In this document: positions 1 to 5,081 of the stretch, in pieces
Layout of the letters: each line of letters begins with the position of its first letter
Position numbering within the stretch: the stretch's first letter is position 1
Origin: an uncultured Chloroflexaceae bacterium
GTDB taxonomy: Bacteria; Chloroflexota; Chloroflexia; Chloroflexales; Chloroflexaceae
DNA length: 5,768 bases
Assembly (NCBI GenBank): GCA_937141995.1
Contig: CAKZQX010000934.1
Location: 1 to 5,768 of the forward strand
Direction: 5' to 3'
The notes under the pieces: model-generated
Database searches by the model: none
Seen by the model: only the letters and a program-made list of their open reading frames with translations
Told to the model about the DNA's origin: nothing
Translations under genes and position numbers: made by a program

Positions 1-1533
1 CAGGGACCGGAGCAGCGACGGGAGATCCGCATCCGCCGCGAGAGACGCGAAGCGGAATCCCGGCGTGATGGACCGGCCGTCCTCCGGATCGCCGGCATCG
101 AGCCGCAGGCGCGCGATCAGCAGGCGCTGGTCGGCCTCCTCAGCCGAGGGCGAACGCTCTCCAACCTGCGGCAGCGGCTGGATGCGCCGCTTGACGAACA
201 TCCGCTGCGGCAGCAGATCGCTGACTGGCAGGCTGAGATTGCCGCACTCGACCTGAGCGGCGTGGCCGAACTGGAACGCGAAGCGCAGCGGCTCCAGGGG
301 ATCGTCGCGCAGGAGGTAGAGCGCGAACGCCACCTGAACCAGCAGATCGGGCGACTGGAAACCCGCTTGCAGGCGCTGACCGAGCAGCAGCGCGAGGCCG
401 AGCGCGAACGCACCGAGCACGAGCGGCATGCCGCCACCGAGCGCGAACAGTTGCCGGAAGCGATCACTGCGGCGGAAGAACTCTTCACCGAGCGTACCGC
501 GCAGGCCGACCTGGCCGAGACCATCCGCAACACTGAGACGGCGACACAGCGCTTTGCCACCCAGTTCCAGAATGAGTTGACCCGGCTGAATGATGCGGCC
601 CTGGCCTACAACTTTAGCTATCAGTTTGTGGCACTGCCCAAAAACCTGGACGAACCGCGCTACCGGGAAGAGTTGGAGCGGCTACAGGCCACGGAACTGC
701 CGCGCTACAAAGAGCAGATCGAGCAGGCGCAGCGCGAAGCCGAAGAGGAGCTACGCGAGCATGTGCTGCACCGCCTGCGCGAGCATATCCTGCTGGCACG
801 ACAGGAGCTTGACCGCATCAACGACGCGCTGAGCCGACTACAGTTTCACGGGGAGCGCTACCGCTTCAAGGCCCAGCCCGCCGACGAGGTGCGCGAGTAC
901 TACGACCTGATCAACGATGCGCAGTTGCTCGGTACGGCGGGATCGCTCTTCAAGAGCGAGTTCTACACGAACCACAAGGCCACCTTTGACCGCTTTTACG
1001 ATCTGCTGACGCGCACTCCTCGCAGCGATGGCGAGCGCGAAGAGCAGCGGCGGCTGACCGACTACCGGGGCTACCTGAGCTATGATATCGATGTCACGCA
1101 CGCCGACGGTAGCTCCTCCCGCCTGAGCCGGATCATGGGCCAGACCTCCGGCGGCGAAACCCAGACACCCTTCTATGTCACTATCGCCGCGTCGTTTGCG
1201 CAGTTGTACCATATCAACGAGCGCCACCAGCGCCCGACGATCCGCCTGGTGGCCTTTGACGAGGCCTTTTCCAAAATGGATCAGGACCGCATCGGCGCAA
1301 CGCTGGAACTGCTCCAGAGCTTTGGCCTGCAAATTATCACCGCCACCCCGCTGGAGCTCTGCGAATATCGGGCGCCGCGCATCTGCACCAACCTGGTGCT
1401 GACCGCCGTGGGTGATACAGTGCTGATCGAGCCCTACCGCAACTATGCCGCCCGCCTGGAAGCCTTCGCCGCCGACGGCAGGGACAATGGTGGCATTGTT
1501 GATACCGCTACCGATATGACCAGTGAGGTGTGA
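1..1533 (+). CDS. jetC: SMC-like ATPase, Wadjet JetC-type (C-terminal part, 5' end off window)
   Basis: The frame is open from base 1, so the visible 510 residues are the C-terminal part of a larger protein; the GTG at 262 is an internal codon. Residues about 85-290 are rich in Glu, Arg, Gln and Leu, as in an SMC coiled coil. A C-terminal ATPase lobe follows: signature TSGGET (residues 382-387), Walker B with RLVAFDEAF (D420, E421), D-loop-like SKMDQDR and ITATP (446-450). The run SGGETQTPFYVTIAASFAQL with DEAFSKMD is typical of JetC, the MukB/MksB-like motor of Wadjet systems, which with JetA, JetB and the nuclease JetD cleaves circular plasmid DNA in the cytoplasm. Walker A should lie upstream of the window. 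No jetD follows the stop. The family call rests on recalled motifs; another SbcC/MukB-like ATPase is the alternative. Confidence 0.78.
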   Translation, partial: QGPEQRREIRIRRERREAESRRDGPAVLRIAGIEPQARDQQALVGLLSRGRTLSNLRQRLDAPLDEHPLRQQIADWQAEIAALDLSGVAELEREAQRLQGIVAQEVERERHLNQQIGRLETRLQALTEQQREAERERTEHERHAATEREQLPEAITAAEELFTERTAQADLAETIRNTETATQRFATQFQNELTRLNDAALAYNFSYQFVALPKNLDEPRYREELERLQATELPRYKEQIEQAQREAEEELREHVLHRLREHILLARQELDRINDALSRLQFHGERYRFKAQPADEVREYYDLINDAQLLGTAGSLFKSEFYTNHKATFDRFYDLLTRTPRSDGEREEQRRLTDYRGYLSYDIDVTHADGSSSRLSRIMGQTSGGETQTPFYVTIAASFAQLYHINERHQRPTIRLVAFDEAFSKMDQDRIGATLELLQSFGLQIITATPLELCEYRAPRICTNLVLTAVGDTVLIEPYRNYAARLEAFAADGRDNGGIVDTATDMTSEV

Positions 1534-1614
1534 CCAGCAATCCGGAGTACTACCGGATCTAAATATGATTTAAATATACACTGCACAGACTTTGTTAATT
1601 AATTACAGAACACA
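1534..1614. other. AT-rich junction after jetC
   Basis: This 81-bp gap is much richer in A+T than its surroundings (TTTAAATATA, TTAATTAATTA). A small dyad, ATCCGG (1540-1545) with CCGGAT (1553-1558), lies just after the jetC stop but has no T-run, so it is at best a weak terminator. JetD would normally start here or overlap the jetC end. Instead the sequence passes into a fragment of an unrelated gene, so this is probably a rearrangement junction. Confidence 0.4.
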
Positions 1615-1854
1615 GTGGCTTCACCTGGTAGCGGGCACGCCGTTGCAGTGGCCGACGGTTGGGCCTATTTCGATACCTCCAATGGCCTGAGTCGTATTCG
1701 CGCTGACGCGCCGCCAATTACCGCCAACTTCGCCGCCGACAGCATGGAGGTGACGCAGGGTATTCAGAACCTGAACAACGATGTGCCCCTGATGGCCGAC
1801 AAACCAACCTATGTGCGGCTGTATGGGCGCAAACTGGACGGACCAAACACTTAG
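1615..1854 (+). pseudogene. Internal fragment of a decayed gene, interrupted by a MITE
   Basis: The translation (about 79 residues) reads like the interior of a larger protein. It starts with a beta-propeller-like stretch (HAVAVADGWAYFDTSNGLSRI), then ADSMEVTQGIQNLNNDVPLM and KPTYVRLYGRKLDG, a segment I associate loosely with large uncharacterised secreted proteins of Chloroflexota. There is no ribosome binding site before the GTG at 1615, and a TAA lies just upstream in frame (1600-1602), so there is no credible start. The stop TAG is formed by the TA target site plus the first base of the inserted MITE. Removing the MITE and one TA still gives a TAA at the same place, so the gene was probably already broken or the insertion boundaries have since changed. 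The function of the intact parent is unknown. Confidence 0.6.
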
Positions 1855-1892
1855 AGTCTGTCTGAAACGGGTGGGTCATGGGGCAATACCAT

Positions 1893-1900
1893 TCAAATAA
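1893..1900. repeat. Target-site duplication, left copy (TCAAATAA)
   Basis: TCAAATAA directly precedes the CACGAGTTACG end of the nested 196-bp element and is repeated exactly after its other end. This fixes both element boundaries and shows an 8-bp staggered insertion. Confidence 0.85.
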
Positions 1901-2096
1901 CACGAGTTACGTGGTCGCCCCACCAGGGGTTGGGTTTCGCCTCCGGCAGGGCGGAAGGTGACATCCTTTTCCCGAAAAATTTTGCGCAAAGCGCAAAATT
2001 TTTCGGGAAAAGATAAAACAGTACCATGCTGCCGCAGGCGATATGAGCCGTTCCGGCGCTCAAACGCCCGTTTGGACGGGAACCGCGTAACTCCTG
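1901..2096 (-). mobile_element. 196-bp hairpin element, copy A (inverted, nested in the MITE)
   Basis: The ends are CACGAGTTACGTGG on the left and, on the minus strand, CAGGAGTTACGCGG on the right. Inside lie two blocks shared with the copies at 2372-2566 and 4492-4688: the complement of CTTCCGCCCTGCCGGAGGCG (1938-1957) and of CGCCTGCGGCAGCATGGTAC (2021-2040). Between these is a perfect 22-bp hairpin. The perfect 8-bp duplication TCAAATAA at both sides shows that it inserted into one arm of the older MITE. It has no coding capacity and must depend on enzymes elsewhere. Its orientation is opposite to the other two full copies. Confidence 0.88.
1966..2012. repeat. Perfect 22-bp hairpin, centre of copy A
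   Basis: Arms 1966-1987 and 1991-2012 are exactly complementary, with a 3-base loop AAA. The arm contains CCCGAAAAATTTTGCGC. No T-run follows on either strand, so it is not a standard intrinsic terminator. The arm sequence differs from the hairpins in the same position of the sister copies. Confidence 0.95.
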
Positions 2097-2104
2097 TCAA
2101 ATAA
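2097..2104. repeat. Target-site duplication, right copy (TCAAATAA)
   Basis: This is an exact repeat of 1893-1900, directly after the GTAACTCCTG end of the nested element. Confidence 0.85.
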
Positions 2105-2173
2105 GCTCGCGCAAAGGCGCCAAGGTCGCCAAGAACTGCATAAACGTTGCCGCTTTGCGGCTTTGCGCGAGCT
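2104..2173. repeat. 70-bp dyad element within the MITE (CGCAAAGGCGCCAAGG type)
   Basis: Arms AGCTCGCGCAAAG (2104-2116) and CTTTGCGCGAGCT (2161-2173) are perfectly complementary. The 44-bp centre contains GCGCCAAGGTCGCCAAGAA and GCCGCTTTGCGG. Stacked CGCAAAG/CGCCAAGG units like these recur between genes in many unrelated bacteria, as far as I recall. The unit forms most of the right interior of the 376-bp MITE, so it may be part of the MITE core or another insertion. Confidence 0.6.
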
Positions 2174-2231
2174 AATCCGGCCGTATTTGAAAGGTATTGC
2201 CCCATGACCACCCCGTTTCAGACAGTCTCTA

Positions 2232-2371
2232 ACGTCGCCGGCAACTGGAGGCCGAGGCGCTGCCGACGCTCAATCGTCCCGCGTTGCCGGCGCTGATTGG
2301 GCGTGCATCCGGCAGCCGGACCAGACCATCCCGCAGGCGATTGCTCCGGTTGTCCCCTGTTGTGTACTGAT
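2232..2371 (+). pseudogene. Possible continuation of the decayed gene after the MITE
   Basis: From 2233 to 2367 one plus frame stays open and gives RRRQLEAEALPTLNRPALPALIG followed by Arg/Ser-rich sequence, closed by TGA at 2368-2370. Another frame gives IRQPDQTIPQAIAPVV. Both look like frameshifted remains of coding DNA in line with the fragment at 1615-1854, but no family is recognisable and there is no start or ribosome binding site. The region could equally be non-coding. Confidence 0.25.
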
Positions 2372-2566
2372 GAGGAGATAGCAACGATAGCCGAATAGAT
2401 TATCACTCGAGACTACGGGTTGCCCGAACCCCCGATGATATGGTACGTGATCTAGCTTGTTCACACACTCTTGGCACCGGGTGCCAAGAGTGTGTGAACA
2501 AGGATGAAATCTTCCGCCCTGCCGGAGGCGACATGCGCTGCCACGTCAGTGACCGTGTAACGCGTG
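2372..2566 (+). mobile_element. 195-bp hairpin element, copy 2 (degenerate left end)
   Basis: The right half matches the sister copies closely: CTTCCGCCCTGCCGGAGGCG at 2511-2530 and the end CCGTGTAACGCGTG at 2553-2566. The left half is worn. GAGGAG and AGCCGAAT at 2372-2395 line up with CAGGAG and AGCCGTAT of copy 3, and ATGGTACGTGATCT near 2437-2452 lines up with ATGGTACATGTTGATCT. The total length then matches the other copies within two bases. No clear 8-bp duplication remains. The right end lies inside the last codons of miaA and provides its stop. Confidence 0.75.
2456..2502. repeat. Perfect 23-bp hairpin, centre of copy 2
   Basis: Arms 2456-2478 and 2480-2502 are exact complements around one central base; as a real structure the loop would be about 5 nt. 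The arm contains TTCACACACTCTTGGCACC. It lies about 45 bp past the miaA stop, but in the miaA direction no U-run follows, so termination there is possible but not supported. Confidence 0.95.
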
Positions 2567-3442
2567 TATTTTAGTCAAGTTCGGCAACCGGCGAAACCAG
2601 TTGTCTTGCCGCCGGGCAAAGGCGTGGGTATCATATTTAAGCCGTTGGACACACTCCTCCAGCGTGGCCGTACCCGCAAAGTAGGGGCGAAACTGGATGT
2701 AGCCCAGACTCGACATGGCCGACAGTTCCCAGGTGTAGCCCATTTCGAGCAGCATGTGTACCTCGCGCAGCAGCCCTGCTGCCATCATTGCATCAATCCG
2801 CGCATCGATCCGCCGGTAGAGTTCCTCGCGCGGCAAGTTCAGCCAGAGCGTTTCGATGCGGTATGGCGGTGGTTCCTGCGTCTGCTGGGCTGAGATTGGC
2901 TGTCCTGTCATCTCGTATACTTCCAGCGCGCGGATGATGCGCCGCACATTATCGGGCCCGGTCGTGGCTGCTGCCTGCGGATCAACGGCGGCCAGACGCG
3001 CATGCAAAACTGCTGCACCATGCTCCTGCGCTTCTGCCTCGAGTGCTGCTCGCAACTTCGGCTGGGGAGGTACCCGGGGAATACGCCACCCCTCCAGTAC
3101 CGCTGCGACATACTGCCCCGTTCCTCCGACCAGCAGCGGCATTCGCCCCCGCCCGGCGATATCGGCAAGTGCTGCGGTCGCCAGATCCTGGTAGGTTGCC
3201 AGCGAGAACGGCTCATCGGGATTAATGACATCAATTAGATGATGTGGTACCCGCGCTCGCTGCTCTGGCGATGCTTTGGCTGTACCAATATCCATACAAC
3301 GGTAGACCTGCCGCGAGTCCGCTGAGACGATTTCGCCGCCCAGACTCTCCGCTTTCCTGAGCGCTAGTTCTGTCTTACCCACCGCCGTTGAGCCGACAAT
3401 CGCAATCAGGGGGGGGAATTCCGGCATATCGTTGCGCTGCAT
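2546..3442 (-). CDS. miaA: tRNA dimethylallyltransferase MiaA
   Basis: This cytoplasmic enzyme transfers dimethylallyl from DMAPP to N6 of A37 in tRNAs reading UNN codons (i6A37). The 298 residues are a normal family length. Motifs in order: P-loop GSTAVGKT (17-24), DSRQVY (42-47), HHLID and EPFSLATY (67-84), GGTGQYV (106-112), GPDNVRRIIRALEVYEMTG (162-180), LGYIQF (246-251) and FARRQDNWFRR (275-285). The start is uncertain. ATG at 3442 has no Shine-Dalgarno, and M6 (ATG at 3427) also fits because the conserved core begins at PLIAIVG. The GAAAGGAG further upstream faces an ATG in another frame. An 8-C run on the coding strand codes for F-P-P-L at residues 9-12. The last six residues (HALHGH) and the TGA come from the end of a mobile element. 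It diverges from the GNAT gene. Confidence 0.96.
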   Translation of the reverse strand: MQRNDMPEFPPLIAIVGSTAVGKTELALRKAESLGGEIVSADSRQVYRCMDIGTAKASPEQRARVPHHLIDVINPDEPFSLATYQDLATAALADIAGRGRMPLLVGGTGQYVAAVLEGWRIPRVPPQPKLRAALEAEAQEHGAAVLHARLAAVDPQAAATTGPDNVRRIIRALEVYEMTGQPISAQQTQEPPPYRIETLWLNLPREELYRRIDARIDAMMAAGLLREVHMLLEMGYTWELSAMSSLGYIQFRPYFAGTATLEECVQRLKYDTHAFARRQDNWFRRLPNLTKIHALHGH

Positions 3443-3550
3443 TCGGGGAGCGCTGAACTTCCCGGATGTAGCATACTCCTTTCAGATAGTCAGATTGATG
3501 TGAACTGGAACATTTGCCTGTGTCGGCCCTACCATATACCTGCCAGGGTC

Positions 3551-3579
3551 TTCACTTTCATGACGCATTGCATTATAAT
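3551..3579 (+). promoter_or_regulatory. Sigma-70-like promoter for the GNAT gene
   Basis: TTCACT (3551-3556), a 17-bp spacer and a perfect TATAAT (3574-3579) lie about 70 bp before the ATG of the acetyltransferase. The complement of the same spot also reads TATAAT (3572-3577), so a back-to-back promoter for miaA about 130 bp upstream of its start is possible, though no good -35 is seen on that strand. Confidence 0.55.
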
Positions 3580-3648
3580 TGGAATAACTCTCTAGTTGTA
3601 CACCGTAGACGAATGAATGACGGACAATAGAACGATGGGTGGTGGCTA

Positions 3649-4296
3649 ATGAACGGCACACAAACAATCAAGCGCGTACTGCGCCGGGCGACCGGACGGG
3701 ACCGGCCTAAGACAGTAGCGCCGGTCCCGCTGCCGGACTACGAGATACCCGTACCGGAAGCTGAACCGCTGGCCCCGGTTACGCTCAAGCTGCGTGATGA
3801 TCGTCGGGTCAACGTGCGCCACATCTGTCCCGAAGATGCTGACCGGCTGGTTGAACTCTTCTGGCGACTCTCTGCCGACACCCGCTGGCGCCGGTTTTTT
3901 GTTCCTCTCGACAATGTTGATTCCGAGTTGGTGCGCCGCACCGCGCGGCGTATGGCAGCAATTGACCGGCGGTGTGAAGTGGCGCTGGCCGCCGTAGCAT
4001 GCGAAGATGGACACGAGCGTATCGTTGCCGTCGCACGTTTTGCCTGCCCGAAGGCTGCTGATGAGACTGTTGAGGGCTCAATTGTTGTGCGCGATGATTA
4101 CCAGGGCGCGGGATTGGGTTCGCAGCTCTTGCATCTGTTGATCCGGGCGGCCAGGATGCGCGGTCTGCGTACAATGACCATCTTCACTCAGGGTGACAAC
4201 CCTGCTATCCTGACCATCATACGCCGTATGGGTGTTCCCTACACCACCAGTTTTGCTACCGGTGTCTACGAGATCACGCTACATCTAGCAGGATAG
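3649..4296 (+). CDS. GNAT-family N-acetyltransferase
   Basis: A 215-residue cytoplasmic protein. Residues 1-45 form a basic then Pro-rich tail. The domain starts at VTLKLRDDRRVNVRHICPEDADRL (44-67), followed by FWRLSADTRWRRFF (71-84). That pattern resembles the GNAT domain of Pat-type protein lysine acetyltransferases and of the GNAT module attached to NDP-forming acyl-CoA synthetases. The acetyl-CoA motif A is VVRDDYQGAGLGSQLL (146-161) with the QxxGxG loop at 152-157, followed by helix LIRAARMRGLRTMTIFT and a C-terminal strand. The acceptor (small molecule or protein lysine) cannot be told from sequence. The ATG at 3649 has only a weak GGTGG upstream (3640-3644). A promoter at 3551-3579 fits. 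A small membrane-protein ORF follows after 29 bp and is probably co-transcribed. Confidence 0.85.
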   Translation: MNGTQTIKRVLRRATGRDRPKTVAPVPLPDYEIPVPEAEPLAPVTLKLRDDRRVNVRHICPEDADRLVELFWRLSADTRWRRFFVPLDNVDSELVRRTARRMAAIDRRCEVALAAVACEDGHERIVAVARFACPKAADETVEGSIVVRDDYQGAGLGSQLLHLLIRAARMRGLRTMTIFTQGDNPAILTIIRRMGVPYTTSFATGVYEITLHLAG

Positions 4297-4325
4297 TTGA
4301 ATAGTGTGAATTCTGCAAGGGGGCT

Positions 4326-4529
4326 ATGCAGATCTCAGGCTTCAAAATAATGCTGTTTGGATTTATCGTGGTGCTATTTGGCGGGTTACTGCATCGGGGT
4401 GTCTTGCAGCATTTCGGCGGTATCCCGGTGATCATATGTGCCTGGGGTGGGGGCTGGTTAGCCGGATCTACCGGGAGCCGCAATAATGTAACAGGAGTTA
4501 CGCGGTGCAGCCGTATTTCGGTCTGTTGA
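4326..4529 (+). CDS. Small two-helix membrane protein, C-terminus replaced by a repeat
   Basis: A 67-codon ORF with a strong ribosome binding site, AAGGGGG (4317-4323), just before the ATG. Residues 7-24 (KIMLFGFIVVLFGGLLHR) and about 31-48 (FGGIPVIICAWGGGWLAG) are hydrophobic and Gly-rich, suggesting two short membrane helices in a hairpin. No family is recognised. From residue 56 onward the reading frame runs into the mobile element that starts at 4492, so the final twelve residues and the TGA are element-derived; the original C-terminus may have ended near here or been lost. The 29-bp gap after the GNAT gene suggests an operon, but a functional link is unknown. Confidence 0.5.
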   Translation: MQISGFKIMLFGFIVVLFGGLLHRGVLQHFGGIPVIICAWGGGWLAGSTGSRNNVTGVTRCSRISVC

Positions 4530-4688
4530 CCGATATGAATGTCGGCTTCGCCTGCGGCAGCATGGTACATGTTGATCTGTGTTTCCAAAACATTTGCACG
4601 AAGTGCAAATGTTTTGGAAACACAGATGGAATCTTCGACCCTGCCGGAGGCGGAATCTCCCGTCGGGTCAACGACCGCGTAACGCGTG
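4492..4688 (+). mobile_element. 197-bp hairpin element, copy 3 (best preserved outside the MITE)
   Basis: The left end is CAGGAGTTACGCGG (4492-4505) and the right end CCGCGTAACGCGTG (4675-4688), an inverted pair. Inner blocks match the other copies: CGCCTGCGGCAGCATGGTAC (4549-4568) and CTTCGACCCTGCCGGAGGCG (4633-4652), which are themselves partly complementary (CGCCTGCGGCAG / CTGCCGGAGGCG), so the whole element can fold back on itself. Flanks TAATGTAA (4484-4491) and TAACGTAC (4689-4696) agree at six of eight positions, a possible eroded target duplication. The 90-codon ORF across it is only the palindrome read through. Confidence 0.82.
4575..4627. repeat. Perfect 25-bp hairpin, centre of copy 3
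   Basis: Arms 4575-4599 and 4603-4627 are exact complements with a GAA loop. The arm contains GTTTCCAAAACATTTGCAC. It is the longest of the three hairpins and has no T-run after it on either strand. Confidence 0.95.
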
Positions 4689-4695
4689 TAACGTA

Positions 4696-4783
4696 CAGGA
4701 GGTACACGGTGCGGACTGTTCCGGCCTGGTGCCGGCCGTTCATCCAGGTGATACCTGATTTGGAACCGACCGTGTAATGCGTG
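4696..4783 (+). mobile_element. 88-bp deletion derivative of the hairpin element (copy 4)
   Basis: It starts CAGGAGGTACACGGTGCGG (compare CAGGAGTTACGCGGTGCAG of copy 3) and ends CCGTGTAATGCGTG. The central hairpin and both conserved inner blocks are missing. It follows copy 3 after only seven bases (TAACGTA), and the eight bases after it (TTAACTTC) partly resemble that spacer. It is most simply an internally deleted copy that landed next to, or arose by duplication from, copy 3. Confidence 0.6.
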
Positions 4784-4791
4784 TTAACTTC

Positions 4792-4806
4792 CACGCGTTA
4801 CGCGGT
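4792..4806. repeat. Solitary end of the hairpin element
   Basis: CACGCGTTACGCGGT is the exact inverse complement of the right end of copy 3 (4674-4688). The sequence after it does not match the element interior, so this is an isolated end or the remains of a fifth, truncated copy. It is separated from copy 4 by the eight bases TTAACTTC. Confidence 0.6.
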
Positions 4807-5004
4807 GATGATGCAAACCGGATGGTTGATCCTGGTATTGTGCATGTTGCCTACGGCATCTCTCCACACGGAAAAATCCTTCCGGCACATGGATCAAAGC
4901 GTGTTCCTGCCGGAACCACTCCTCCTCAAACATACCCTTCCCCCGTACCTCTGGTACAACCGGCAATAGTACCTTTTGGGTTGAGGTTTCGCCTCGCTGG
5001 GTGA
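4807..5004. other. No convincing gene between the repeat cluster and the pilin promoter
   Basis: Overlapping short ORFs exist on both strands, but none has a ribosome binding site, a recognisable motif or steady codon use. Visible structure is limited to dyads TTCCGGCA/TGCCGGAA (around 4880-4917) and GTACC/GGTAC (around 4947-4960). The stretch GGTTTCGCCTC near 4985-4995 resembles a piece of the hairpin element (GGGTTTCGCCTCC at 1932-1944), so part of this may be decayed repeat. Confidence 0.4.
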
Positions 5005-5033
5005 TAGACACTCAAATGACTTAGTGATATCAT
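5005..5033 (+). promoter_or_regulatory. Sigma-70-like promoter for the pilin gene
   Basis: TAGACA (5005-5010), a 17-bp spacer and TATCAT (5028-5033), each one base off consensus, lie about 50 bp before the pilin ATG. This gives a 5' leader of roughly 40 nt containing the strong ribosome binding site. Confidence 0.55.
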
Positions 5034-5065
5034 GAGTAACTTAATACAACGTTTTATCAGGCGCG

Positions 5066-5076
5066 AAAGGAGGTGA
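5066..5076 (+). promoter_or_regulatory. Full-match Shine-Dalgarno that sets the pilin start
   Basis: AAAGGAGGTGA is complementary to the 3' end of 16S rRNA over its full length and ends five bases before ATG 5082. The in-frame GTG at 5073 lies inside this site and cannot be the start. Confidence 0.85.
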
Positions 5077-5081
5077 CATTT

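Larger units (their letters stand above)
1854..2229. mobile_element. 376-bp MITE with 46-bp terminal inverted repeats
   Basis: The ends 1854-1899 and 2184-2229 are inverted repeats of 46 bp with four mismatches, beginning GAGTCTGTCTGAAACGG on the left and, read inward on the minus strand, GAGACTGTCTGAAACGG on the right. TA flanks both sides (1852-1853 and 2230-2231), consistent with a TA target duplication. No transposase ORF is present; the 111-codon minus-strand ORF across it is just the repeat read through. TA duplications and GAG-CTGTCTGAAA ends recall IS630/Tc1-mariner or the TA-targeting part of the IS5 family (inference). About 204 bp of its length is a later nested insertion with its duplication; the remainder (about 172 bp) holds a separate dyad at 2104-2173. 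Confidence 0.85.

Noticed and set aside
262..264. GTG at 262 as the start of the JetC-like gene
   Set aside because: The same frame is open to base 1 and keeps a coiled-coil-like composition, so the gene begins outside the window.
117..1332. Long minus-strand ORFs at 117-560 and 838-1332
   Set aside because: They lie opposite the JetC-like frame, which has clear motifs; compositions rich in Ser/Arg/Cys or Ala/Val are typical shadows of GC-rich coding DNA.
1876..2211. Minus-strand 111-codon ORF across the MITE as a possible transposase
   Set aside because: It runs through terminal repeats, a perfect hairpin and a dyad; the protein has no DDE or other motif and simply reads repeats.
2564..3238. 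Plus-strand ORFs at 2564-2893, 2856-3194 and 3002-3238
   Set aside because: They are antisense to miaA, whose motifs are complete and in order.
1966..4627. The three perfect hairpins as intrinsic terminators
   Set aside because: None is followed by a T-run on either strand, in contrast to the hairpin at 5461-5488.
1901..4688. Hairpin elements as integron attC sites
   Set aside because: A variable stem between conserved ends recalls attC, but the stems are perfect with no extrahelical bases, the copies are longer than usual attC, there are no cassettes or integrase, and copy A has an 8-bp target duplication.
1901..4688. Repeats as a CRISPR array
   Set aside because: The copies are 195-197 bp, dispersed, in both orientations and carry terminal inverted repeats; there are no regular short repeats and spacers.
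4505..4777. Cys-rich 90-codon ORF (MQPYFGLLTDM...) as a small protein gene
   Set aside because: It is made up of copy 3, its hairpin and the 88-bp derivative, with no ribosome binding site of its own; the cysteines come from the palindrome.
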